Origin: Candidatus Sulfuritelmatomonas gaucii
Lineage (GTDB): Bacteria; Acidobacteriota; Terriglobia; Terriglobales; Acidobacteriaceae
Assembly (NCBI GenBank): GCA_900290245.1
Contig: OKRB01000013.1
Location: forward strand, 1-64,000
DNA length: 64,000 nt
Direction: 5' to 3'
Shown here: positions 9,356-17,897 of the stretch, piece by piece
Layout: every line of letters starts with the position of its first letter
How positions within the stretch are numbered: position 1 is the stretch's first letter
The notes under the pieces: model-generated
Database searches by the model: none
Told to the model about the DNA's origin: nothing
What the model saw: only the letters and a program-made list of their open reading frames with translations
Program-made: the position numbers and the translations under genes

Positions 9356-10765
9356 GTGAGTGCAGTCAGTGGGAATGCCAGCGCAAGTATGAGCAAACTG
9401 ATTGGCGAATCGTCGGCGTCCCCCACTGGCCCTCATCTGAGGCGTGTTCTCTCTCTTCGCGATCTATTCTTCTACGGAATCGTTGCTGTGACGCCCAGCG
9501 CGCCGGCAACGGTCTTCGGACTTGCAGACGTCCGGTCACGCGGCCATGTGGTTGTGACCATACTCGCCGCCATGGCAGCAATGGTTCTCACAGCCGTCAG
9601 TTACGGCCGGCTTGCTTCGCTGTATCCCTCTGCCGGATCCGCTTACACCTACGTTAGCAACGGCATTCATCCGCTTCTTGGATTCGTGGCCGGCTGGGCG
9701 ATGCTTCTGGACTACATCGTGATTCCGCTGTTTTGCGTTCTTTACGGAACGCTTTCGCTGGAGCGGGCCCTGTCCTGGATGCCGCTTTGGGCGGGAGCGG
9801 CGTTGTTCGCGGGCGGAATTACTTTGCTCAACCTCCGCGGAATACGGTCGACGGCGAGAACCAACGAACTGCTGCTCGTGATGATGTTTATTGTTCTTGG
9901 CGCGTTCATTGTGCTCGCGGTGCGGTATATTTGCTTGCGACAAGGACTGGCCGGCCTCTTCTCCATTCGCCCCTTCTACAACCCCGAAACTTTCAGCGTG
10001 CGCGAGATTGGTGCGGCCACCTCGTTTGCCGCTCTCACTTACCTTGGATTTGACGCAGTGACGACACTGGCCGAGGAGGTTGACAATCCCCGCAGAAACG
10101 TCCTGCTGGCTTCTGTCGGCGTTTGCGTTTTTACGGGCTTGTTTGGCGGGCTGCTGGTTTACCTTGGCCAGCTTGCCTGGCCTGACTACCTGTCATTCCA
10201 GAACGTCGATACTGCATTCATCGATGTGACGGGGCGGGTGGGCGGAGTGGCATTGCTGAAAGCTACGGCGATTATGCTGGTGGTCGCGAACATCGGCGCC
10301 GGCCTGACGGCGCAGGTGGGCGCGGCGCGATTGCTATTCGGCATGGGACGCGAAAATGTGATTCCGGAGAAGATCTTTGGGCGTCTCCATCCGGTTCATA
10401 AGACGCCCGACTTCAATGTAATTCTGATCGGAGTGCTGGCCTACGTGGGCGCGCAGTTCCTCAGTTATGAGCTGACCGCAGAGATTCTCAACTTCGGCGC
10501 CTTTCTCGGGTTCATGTGTGTAAACCTGGCGGCTTTCTGGAAATTTGGCGTGCAACAACGTCACCGCCATTGGGAAAGCGTAGTGGTCGACGCTGCGTTG
10601 CCGTCGCTGGGCTTCGTCTTTTGCGCAGCCATCTGGTGGGGATTGGCGATGCCGGCAAAGATCACGGGAGGCGTCTGGCTCGTGGCAGGAATCGTGGTGC
10701 TTGGCATCCGCTCGAATTGGTTCCGCGAACCCTTGCACATGCCCAATCCCACTCTATACCAATGA
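9356..10765 (+). CDS. APC-family amino acid permease
   Basis: 469 aa, about 12 hydrophobic segments; 'LRDLFFYGIVAVTPSAPATVFGLADVRS...GSAYTYV'. Confidence 0.87.
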   Translation: MSAVSGNASASMSKLIGESSASPTGPHLRRVLSLRDLFFYGIVAVTPSAPATVFGLADVRSRGHVVVTILAAMAAMVLTAVSYGRLASLYPSAGSAYTYVSNGIHPLLGFVAGWAMLLDYIVIPLFCVLYGTLSLERALSWMPLWAGAALFAGGITLLNLRGIRSTARTNELLLVMMFIVLGAFIVLAVRYICLRQGLAGLFSIRPFYNPETFSVREIGAATSFAALTYLGFDAVTTLAEEVDNPRRNVLLASVGVCVFTGLFGGLLVYLGQLAWPDYLSFQNVDTAFIDVTGRVGGVALLKATAIMLVVANIGAGLTAQVGAARLLFGMGRENVIPEKIFGRLHPVHKTPDFNVILIGVLAYVGAQFLSYELTAEILNFGAFLGFMCVNLAAFWKFGVQQRHRHWESVVVDAALPSLGFVFCAAIWWGLAMPAKITGGVWLVAGIVVLGIRSNWFREPLHMPNPTLYQ

Positions 10766-10775
10766 ACTGTAGAGG

Positions 10776-11669
10776 TTATGAATTCCCGTGACGCAAGCGG
10801 AATCGCCCGGCGGGAACACCACGAACCTGCGTTTGCAGCGCAAAGACACTCCCCGAGTATTGCTCGGCCGATCGCGCGCTTGTGATGTAGAGAGTCTTAA
10901 GGTCGTCACCGCCAAATGCGCACGTCGTCGGGCGCGACACCGGCAATTTCACGGTCTGCTCGACGTGGCCATTGGGCGCGATTCGGAGCAGGCAGCCGGC
11001 GCCGGGCCGTGCGTTCCAGAGAAATCCTTCCGCATCCATCGCTGAGCCGTCGGGCGCTCCATGTTCATAACCGTTCAGAAGCGGCCGTTCCTCTGAGATT
11101 GCCCCGGTCGCTTCATCATACGCAAACTGGCTGATGGTGTTTGCCCGCGTATCTCCGAAATAAAATCGCTTGTGGTCGGGACTCCAAGCCACTGTGTTGG
11201 AAAGACGGACGCCTTTCTTCCATTCCATGGCGGCACCATCGGGATCGATTCGATAGAGAACGCCGTCTGAAAAAGTGACATCCAGTTCCTCTCCATGCGG
11301 ACCAACGTTATTGCGCATGGTGCCCGCCCAAAGCGAGCCCCGCGGATCGACGCCGGCGTCATTGAATCGCATTTCAGGCGCAGTGGGCAGCTTGTAGATC
11401 GTGTCAACTCGCGGATGATCGCGGGGCGACCAAAGTCCTATCTTAGACGCGAGGACGAGGAGGAGCAGTTCGCTGTCTTCTGTAAGGCTCACTGATGTTA
11501 CTGGCTCATCGAACATCCAGGTTCTTATCGACGACGTGGCCGGCGTGAACTGATGGACCAGAAACCGATTGATGTCGGCCCAGTACAAAGCAGACTGTTC
11601 CGGATGCCATACGGCGCCTTCTCCGCAGATGTCCCCGGCTGGAACCGCACATCGAATTTCATTTGCCAT
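10776..11669 (-). CDS. SMP-30/gluconolactonase/LRE family lactonase
   Basis: 'GEGAVWHPEQSALYWADINR', 'RFNDAGVDPRGSLWAGTM', 'GYEHGAPDGSAMDAEGFLWNA'. Confidence 0.9.
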   Translation of the reverse strand: MANEIRCAVPAGDICGEGAVWHPEQSALYWADINRFLVHQFTPATSSIRTWMFDEPVTSVSLTEDSELLLLVLASKIGLWSPRDHPRVDTIYKLPTAPEMRFNDAGVDPRGSLWAGTMRNNVGPHGEELDVTFSDGVLYRIDPDGAAMEWKKGVRLSNTVAWSPDHKRFYFGDTRANTISQFAYDEATGAISEERPLLNGYEHGAPDGSAMDAEGFLWNARPGAGCLLRIAPNGHVEQTVKLPVSRPTTCAFGGDDLKTLYITSARSAEQYSGSVFALQTQVRGVPAGRFRLRHGNS

Positions 11670-11710
11670 TTACTTGACCATTGCCGAATTCAGACCTTTT
11701 TGAGAATGCC

Positions 11711-13324
11711 TCAGAAGAAGGCAAGGTTCAACGCCGCAAACAAACCCACCACGATTGCAGCATAGAACCACGGCTGCCGGAACCAAGCAAGATTTGGCTC
11801 ACCTACGGCGAGATCGCGTCCGCGAGCGGCAACCAGCCCTTTCAGACGCTCAGCGTCCGGAGGTCGCGTGAGGAGGGAAAGAGTGACCATCACGACCACG
11901 CCGCCGGAAAGCCCCCATACAGCCGACCACAGGTTCGCCGCCATGGGCGAAACGAAATGAAGGATTCCACAGCGGTAAAGGACATATTCACCGGATGCTG
12001 AACTGAGCCCGCCCAACATGCCGAAGAATCCGGCGGTCGCGGAGGGCCGCTTCCAAAGCATTCCGATCAGGAAGATGGCAAAAAATGGCGAGATGAACAG
12101 GCTTGCGACCAGGGCCATGTAATCCATCAGGTTATTGAAGTACGCGACGATGAGCGAGGAGCCACATGCCAAGAGCGTGCCGACAATCGTGGCTGCCTTT
12201 CCCAAGGCCAGGTAGTGCCTGTCAGATTTTCCTCCGGCGATATATGTCTGGTAGATGTCGTAGGTGAAGACCGTATTGAACGCAGTGATGTTGCCTGCCA
12301 TACCGGACATGAAGCTGGCAAGTAACGCTGTGATGCCAATACCCAGCATGCCGTGGCCATAGAAAGTCGACAGCATCACAGGCAATGCAAGGTTGTAGTT
12401 ATGGCTTACGACCGACGGGGCAATTGCGAGCGCGATCATTCCCTGCACGGTGACGATGAACGGGAAGAACATCTTGGGAATTGCAGCGACCAGGGGCGTC
12501 TTGCGCGCGGCTGCCAAATCGCGCGCAGCCATCGCACGTTGCACCAGCAGGAAGTCAGTACACCAATAGGCTGGAGCCGCGCATAGCCCTTCGCCAACAA
12601 TCATCACCCACCAAGGCACGCCCAGAGGATCTCCGGGGCCGCTCATCCCAGCCCATGTGTGGACATATCCGGCAGGCAATTTAGCCAGAAGGGCGTGCCA
12701 GCCACCTACGGCATGCAATCCGATAAATGTGAGGGGCAGAAACCCGGCGATGATCAGGAAGAATTGGATGCACTCGTTGTAGATGGACGAGGAGAGCCCT
12801 CCCCAGAAGACGAACAAAAGCACTACGGATCCGGCCAGGCACACGCTGAGGGCGAACGGCCAGTTGAGCATGCTATGAAAGATGACCGCGAAGGCAAACA
12901 TGTCGATTCCGGCCATCAATACGGTGACCACGGCAAAGCTGAGTGCGCTCAGCAGATGCGCGCGGTGGTCGAAACGCAGGCGCAGATACTCCGGCACGCT
13001 GCGAATCCCGTTGGTGTAGTAAAAGCGCACCATGAACAGACCCAGGAAGACCATCGCCGGAATCGCGCCGATCCAGTACCAGTGATTGGTCCGCATGCCA
13101 TACTTTGCGCCGTTCGCAACCATGCCCATCACTTCAAGCGCGCCGAGATTCGCCGACATAAACGCGATGCCGGTAAACCAGTGGGAGAAGTTACGGCGGG
13201 AAAGAAGAAAGTCCGAGGAGGTCTTCATCTTCCCCTTCAGCGAGAAGCCGACGCCGAGTACCACCAAAAAGTAGCAGGCAATGATGGCGAGATCGGCGAT
13301 TGCGAGATGGACATGCATCGGCAT
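11711..13324 (-). CDS. Sodium/solute symporter (SSS family)
   Basis: 537-aa multi-pass protein; 'LADLAIIACYFLVVLGVGFSLKGKMKTSSDFLLSRRNFSHW'. Confidence 0.9.
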   Translation of the reverse strand: MPMHVHLAIADLAIIACYFLVVLGVGFSLKGKMKTSSDFLLSRRNFSHWFTGIAFMSANLGALEVMGMVANGAKYGMRTNHWYWIGAIPAMVFLGLFMVRFYYTNGIRSVPEYLRLRFDHRAHLLSALSFAVVTVLMAGIDMFAFAVIFHSMLNWPFALSVCLAGSVVLLFVFWGGLSSSIYNECIQFFLIIAGFLPLTFIGLHAVGGWHALLAKLPAGYVHTWAGMSGPGDPLGVPWWVMIVGEGLCAAPAYWCTDFLLVQRAMAARDLAAARKTPLVAAIPKMFFPFIVTVQGMIALAIAPSVVSHNYNLALPVMLSTFYGHGMLGIGITALLASFMSGMAGNITAFNTVFTYDIYQTYIAGGKSDRHYLALGKAATIVGTLLACGSSLIVAYFNNLMDYMALVASLFISPFFAIFLIGMLWKRPSATAGFFGMLGGLSSASGEYVLYRCGILHFVSPMAANLWSAVWGLSGGVVVMVTLSLLTRPPDAERLKGLVAARGRDLAVGEPNLAWFRQPWFYAAIVVGLFAALNLAFF

Positions 13325-13525
13325 TCAGGCTCTTCAAGAAACGCAACGAATTCTGGCGTTCAGCAGCAGCGAAGTTGTGTTCAGCGGAAAACTCTGTCGG
13401 GGCCAGAACCGCAATCATGCAGGAAGGGCGCCGGCATCCTGCGAGTGATGTTCAAAGGATCCGATGAACAGCAGGCCTATATCGACAGAGCTTTCGACCC
13501 TCCAGTTACCGTGAATCCGCGGCTT

Positions 13526-15073
13526 TCAACAGAAGGACCCAGTCGCTTTCGCGCGCGTGGTTTTGCTTTGGTGGAGTAAACTCGCGCGAGCCGGAGTTGG
13601 GGAAGGGTCCTCCGGCGATCGGCTTGCGTGCGCCACGCGCGAGCCGGAGTTGGGGAAGGGTCCTCCGGCGATCGGCTTGCGTGCGCCATTTGTGGGGTCG
13701 AACCATTCGGCGCTCGCCGCGCCGCGCATGCGAGACATATCGACAGTCACGGTCCGCGATGTGGGCATATAGATGACGACGTAAGCGCCATCGTCGGCCC
13801 GCGCCGCGGTGGCGTAGTCGCTTTGGCTTACCCGGAGAGTGAGGTTGGTTCCGAGATCATTTTTGTCGAAGTGAACTTCATTGCCCCCGAACGTACCGTA
13901 GCCGGAGGTGAGAGTTGTGTGCTGCTGATCGGGGACCAAGTCCTGCCACGGCAGTGAAGAAAAGAATTTCTTCCAGATCTCCATCTGCGTGACGCCCAGC
14001 GTATCCAGATAAGAATCCCAACCGGGCGTAAGGCTCCAAGTATAGCGGCTGCCATAGAACTGGCCAGTTCCTCCGCTCAGCATCGTCCAATATTCCTGGC
14101 GCCGGAGAACGTCAGGTGTTCCATAGTCGTACGGCGTACCAACAGCCTCAAGGTCGTAATGAGCCTCGACAAGATAAGCGGGCATCACCGGAGTCTGGTT
14201 ATAGCTGTGCAGCATTTGAATGTATGTTGCCGCGTAAATGTAGGTGCCATTCAGCGAAATGATCGGCGCCCAGGCCTGATCGTCGAGCGAAGAACTGGCG
14301 TTGTAGTTGATCTCGACGGTCTGGAGCTGCTGCGGAGCGACGGACTGTATGCCTTTGGCCACCGCGAGCACGAGCGCATCGTCGGATGGAATGCGCCACC
14401 GGTTGAAATCGTTGCCGTTGAGCCAGCCTACGTTCGCGTATTTCCCATAGCGTCGCCCGAGATACTGGCCATAGGCGTACGATGCGTCAGGTCCGTTGTT
14501 GCGAAGTGTCGCCAGCCACCCGATGGTCTCTACGGGATCGATGAAGACGAATATGCCGTGATGTGCCGCGCTTTCGATCACGTGATCGAGTCGCACAAAG
14601 TACGCTTCGTTGGGCTTCGAGAGATCGTAGTGCGTGAAGTCGGTACCGCCTGCAATATAACCGGTGAATGGGAGAATTCCGTCGTAGGTGCCCGCGGTCG
14701 TGTTGTCTGGAAAATCTCTTCCGGCGCAAGCGACATCGATCCACCCGGCAGTATTGAAGCCATGCGCCTGCCGGTCGGCGAAGTATTTCTCCACCTCATC
14801 GGGACTCAATCGGCCCATCAGCCCCTGCGGCGAATCGCCCACGATCAGGAAGGGTTTGTTTTTCTGGTCTACAAGATAGCGGTGATTCGCACTGAGCTTG
14901 AGTGGAAATGCTGGCGTGGAGGTACCCGCTGTTGCGGCGTGCGCGGAGCTACGCTTGGCATTTGCGGCGGGCGGCTGAGCGCCCGCTGGTGCTACCAACG
15001 CTGCGCAAAGACACGAGAGCAGGAGATTTCTGATGATCGTGATGGGCAATTCTTCCCTCTTGAGTTGTGCCAT
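13526..15073 (-). CDS. DUF4038-containing putative glycoside hydrolase (GH140/apiosidase-like), C-terminus altered by a tandem duplication
   Basis: 'HRYLVDQKNKPFLIVGDSPQGLMGRLSPDEVEKYFADRQAHGFN'; paralogous along its length to the 41942..43402 ORF. Confidence 0.82.
   Translation of the reverse strand: MAQLKREELPITIIRNLLLSCLCAALVAPAGAQPPAANAKRSSAHAATAGTSTPAFPLKLSANHRYLVDQKNKPFLIVGDSPQGLMGRLSPDEVEKYFADRQAHGFNTAGWIDVACAGRDFPDNTTAGTYDGILPFTGYIAGGTDFTHYDLSKPNEAYFVRLDHVIESAAHHGIFVFIDPVETIGWLATLRNNGPDASYAYGQYLGRRYGKYANVGWLNGNDFNRWRIPSDDALVLAVAKGIQSVAPQQLQTVEINYNASSSLDDQAWAPIISLNGTYIYAATYIQMLHSYNQTPVMPAYLVEAHYDLEAVGTPYDYGTPDVLRRQEYWTMLSGGTGQFYGSRYTWSLTPGWDSYLDTLGVTQMEIWKKFFSSLPWQDLVPDQQHTTLTSGYGTFGGNEVHFDKNDLGTNLTLRVSQSDYATAARADDGAYVVIYMPTSRTVTVDMSRMRGAASAEWFDPTNGARKPIAGGPFPNSGSRVAHASRSPEDPSPTPARASLLHQSKTTRAKATGSFC
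13583..13688. repeat. Exact 2 x 53-bp tandem duplication inside the DUF4038 gene
   Basis: cgcgcgagccggagttggggaagggtcctccggcgatcggcttgcgtgcgcca at 13583-13635 and again at 13636-13688. Confidence 0.97.
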
Positions 15074-15123
15074 GATTGCGCGGCTTGTTCTTCCTTTCCC
15101 GATCTATGTTTCGCGTGTTCCCG

Positions 15124-17646
15124 CTACGCCGGCCAGCGCAGATGCTTCTTCAGAAATGCGAATGTTCCTTTTCCATGAATCTCGTGCGGGCCATTGAAGA
15201 ATTCAATTTCCGTCCGATCTCCGATGTTCATCTTGTCGTAGAATTCGCGCACCTTTGCATATTCGAAGGCGACTTCTTCGTCCACACTGACGGGATCATC
15301 ATGTCCGCGCTCGACCATGAATGGGCGAGGCGCCATGAGATTTGCGAGGTCGGAGTAGTTCACCGTGTTGGCAAAGTTGAACTCGTACATGTCATATTCC
15401 TTCGTCAGCAAATAGCTCTGCGGAGCCAGCACGGTTGTCGTTTTCCAAACCCACTCGTTAAAATCGCCCGCACAGATAGAGAGTGCGTATCCATCGAGAA
15501 GCGGAGGCACGCGTACGGCTGTCTTACCTCCGTAGGAAAGTCCGTAAAAGCCGATGCGTTCCGGATCGACAAACGGCTGCGCCGAGAGCCAAGTCAGTGA
15601 TAGTTCATGCTGGCCAAGGATGTATGAAAAAAGAGAGAGCTTGATTGGATGGCCCATGCGCTGGATGATTCGGAACCTGTCCTCGCCGATGTAAGGATTT
15701 TGCGGGGCGTAGACGACAAAGCCTTCGTCGGCCAGCGATGCTCCGAAGTGGTGATAGAAATGGCTGTCGACCTTCGGATCCGCGACATCCGTCGGCCTTC
15801 CCTCAAGTCCGTGCTGGCACACCACGACCGGCCTGCGCTCGCCGGGCTTCAGATCTTTCGGCAACAGGAGAATGCCATATGCGAAAACCCCGGGCCACAC
15901 ATCGAGCACAACTTCATATCCGCGAAAACCGAGGGCATCGATTGTCATGCGGGTGCGCGCGTTGGGCGGCTCGGTGCTAGATGGCAGCCGTCCAATCACT
16001 TCGGACCAGATGAACTCGCGATAGAACTGCGTCGATTTTTTCCAACTCTCGATCGATGAGGCATCCGCCTTGCTCCAGAATTCCTCCCTGACATCGGGGG
16101 ACTTCCGGATTAGCGCCTGCGTGAAGTCGACCAGCTCGTTGAACTGCGCTTGCACGTTTGAAGACGAGTCGTAACCGGGATCGGCCTTCGCCGGCGCGAT
16201 GGCGCTGGGAGGAAGAACGTCTCCGGCGCCGAGCGCCTGCAGAAATGCACGCAGCGTTTGTTCTGAACCCGGAAGACCGGAACCATCTGCGCTCGCAACA
16301 AGCTGTAGCGCGTTTTCCACGCGAAGACTCTTGAAGATCGGCCGTGCTCGATCGATCTCGACCTTCACGTTCTCGAGCGACGGCGTTTTGAGGGTGCCAT
16401 TCGGACAGGCAAATGGTTTATGGCCATCCGTTGCCGGTGGTGGACCCGTGATCTGCGCGCCTTGACTCGCTTCGACGATCAGCGCTCGAGGCGCGATCAA
16501 CCCTGCCAGCTCGGCGTCGCCAAATTCCTTCACCAGTTCCCACACATCGCGATAGATCGGCTCCTCCCACACACCCTCGCGAGGTTGAAAGTAGCCGCTG
16601 ACCATTGCCGCGGCAATGCGTGTGTCAATCGCCGCACTGTACAAGGCGAGCAATCCGCCTTCTCCATAGCCCATCACGCCGATCGGAAGCCGCCGATCGG
16701 CATTTTCGCGCTCAAACCAGTCAACCGCTGCCAGAATCTCCTGCACTTCGAATCCGATTATGTGCCTGCCGGCCTCAAAAGCCATGCGGTAAATCCACTC
16801 GCGATGCGGCATGTTGGTCATGCCGACGCCAGGAATGCCCGAGAATCTGTCATTGCGATTGATAATCAACGGCACAATGACCTGGACGCCGCACTCGGCA
16901 AGCCTGCGGGCAAACTGCGCTTGCGACGGGGCACCGGGCTCGATCCCGACAAGCATTTCGGGCGTGCAGTCGGCATCGGGAATGGCAACAACGCGAGCGA
17001 GTGGCGGATCCTTCGGCTGAAGCAGCAGGCCTCGAGCCATCATTCCGTTCGAATCAGCGGTCACCGGCGCAAATACGCGCCATTGGATTGCGTAAATGGT
17101 GTAGCGAGAGGTCGTAGCAATTTCGTTCTGCGATGCGAATGCTACCTCGGGAGCCTGTGCTGCCACGCGCTGGTCCACCGCGCCAATGATTCGGCGAAAG
17201 CGCTCGCGGTTCGCCGCAACGGATTGCTCATAGCTGGCCGCGGAGCTAAAGTCGCGGCTCCACAATCGAGGCCGATTCGCGGCCAGTTGCGCTGTTTGTG
17301 CGAGCAGATGCTGGTAAATGCCGTCGACCATCTGCATGGCAAGGTCGCCTTGCGCGGTGAGCGGCGAAGTACCAGGCAATGTAGGAATGGGATTGACGGA
17401 TGCTGACGTTCCCGTTTCTTGGATCGGTCTTGGAATTGACTCGCTCGGGATGGGCGCGCCATGAAGCGAATGTCGGATTCCAACCGCAATCGCCGCGCCT
17501 GCCGATTGCTTCAAGAATTCCCGTCGCCTCACTCCTCGTCTCCCACCAGGCGGATCATCTGTCTGGCACTGCGTCTCGTGGTTGCGTGGTCTTTCATATG
17601 AGATGGGCGGTTTGGCAAATGGAGCCGCGCGGCTGCCCGGGACCAT
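15124..17646 (-). CDS. Two-domain alpha/beta hydrolase (acetylxylan esterase/dienelactone hydrolase-like), TAT-exported
   Basis: 'RRREFLKQSAGAAIAVGI' TAT signal; two hydrolase-like halves, C-terminal nucleophile elbow 'GFYGLSYGGKTA'. Confidence 0.8.
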   Translation of the reverse strand: MVPGSRAAPFAKPPISYERPRNHETQCQTDDPPGGRRGVRRREFLKQSAGAAIAVGIRHSLHGAPIPSESIPRPIQETGTSASVNPIPTLPGTSPLTAQGDLAMQMVDGIYQHLLAQTAQLAANRPRLWSRDFSSAASYEQSVAANRERFRRIIGAVDQRVAAQAPEVAFASQNEIATTSRYTIYAIQWRVFAPVTADSNGMMARGLLLQPKDPPLARVVAIPDADCTPEMLVGIEPGAPSQAQFARRLAECGVQVIVPLIINRNDRFSGIPGVGMTNMPHREWIYRMAFEAGRHIIGFEVQEILAAVDWFERENADRRLPIGVMGYGEGGLLALYSAAIDTRIAAAMVSGYFQPREGVWEEPIYRDVWELVKEFGDAELAGLIAPRALIVEASQGAQITGPPPATDGHKPFACPNGTLKTPSLENVKVEIDRARPIFKSLRVENALQLVASADGSGLPGSEQTLRAFLQALGAGDVLPPSAIAPAKADPGYDSSSNVQAQFNELVDFTQALIRKSPDVREEFWSKADASSIESWKKSTQFYREFIWSEVIGRLPSSTEPPNARTRMTIDALGFRGYEVVLDVWPGVFAYGILLLPKDLKPGERRPVVVCQHGLEGRPTDVADPKVDSHFYHHFGASLADEGFVVYAPQNPYIGEDRFRIIQRMGHPIKLSLFSYILGQHELSLTWLSAQPFVDPERIGFYGLSYGGKTAVRVPPLLDGYALSICAGDFNEWVWKTTTVLAPQSYLLTKEYDMYEFNFANTVNYSDLANLMAPRPFMVERGHDDPVSVDEEVAFEYAKVREFYDKMNIGDRTEIEFFNGPHEIHGKGTFAFLKKHLRWPA

Positions 17647-17823
17647 TTAACAGTACGCGACTGGAATTCGTGTTGCTGCCCAAATTCCGCTGCGGCAGTT
17701 CAATAAACCAATCCACTATACCCCTGTTTAACAAGGTGCACGTCGCTCATTTCGGTCGCGCGCTGCGGATCTCACATTCCCGACTCATCGCGTTCGTTGC
17801 CTGGACCACTTCGAGGTTGACGG

Positions 17824-17879
17824 GCTCAGTGCGGGCAATGCGGCGTTATAATCGCGTCTGCATTGCCCGTGTGCTGAGC
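17824..17879. other. Intercistronic stem-loop (10 bp + 6 bp stem)
   Basis: gctcag-tg-cgggcaatgc / gcattgcccg-tgtg-ctgagc with an 18-nt loop; lies between the TonB-receptor stop and the next minus-strand gene. Confidence 0.85.
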
Positions 17880-17897
17880 TCATCACCGGCCGCCCCG

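Noticed and set aside
14159-15178. 339-aa plus-strand ORF
   Set aside because: Antisense shadow of the DUF4038 gene.
16420-17406. 328-aa plus-strand ORF
   Set aside because: Antisense shadow of the two-domain hydrolase gene.
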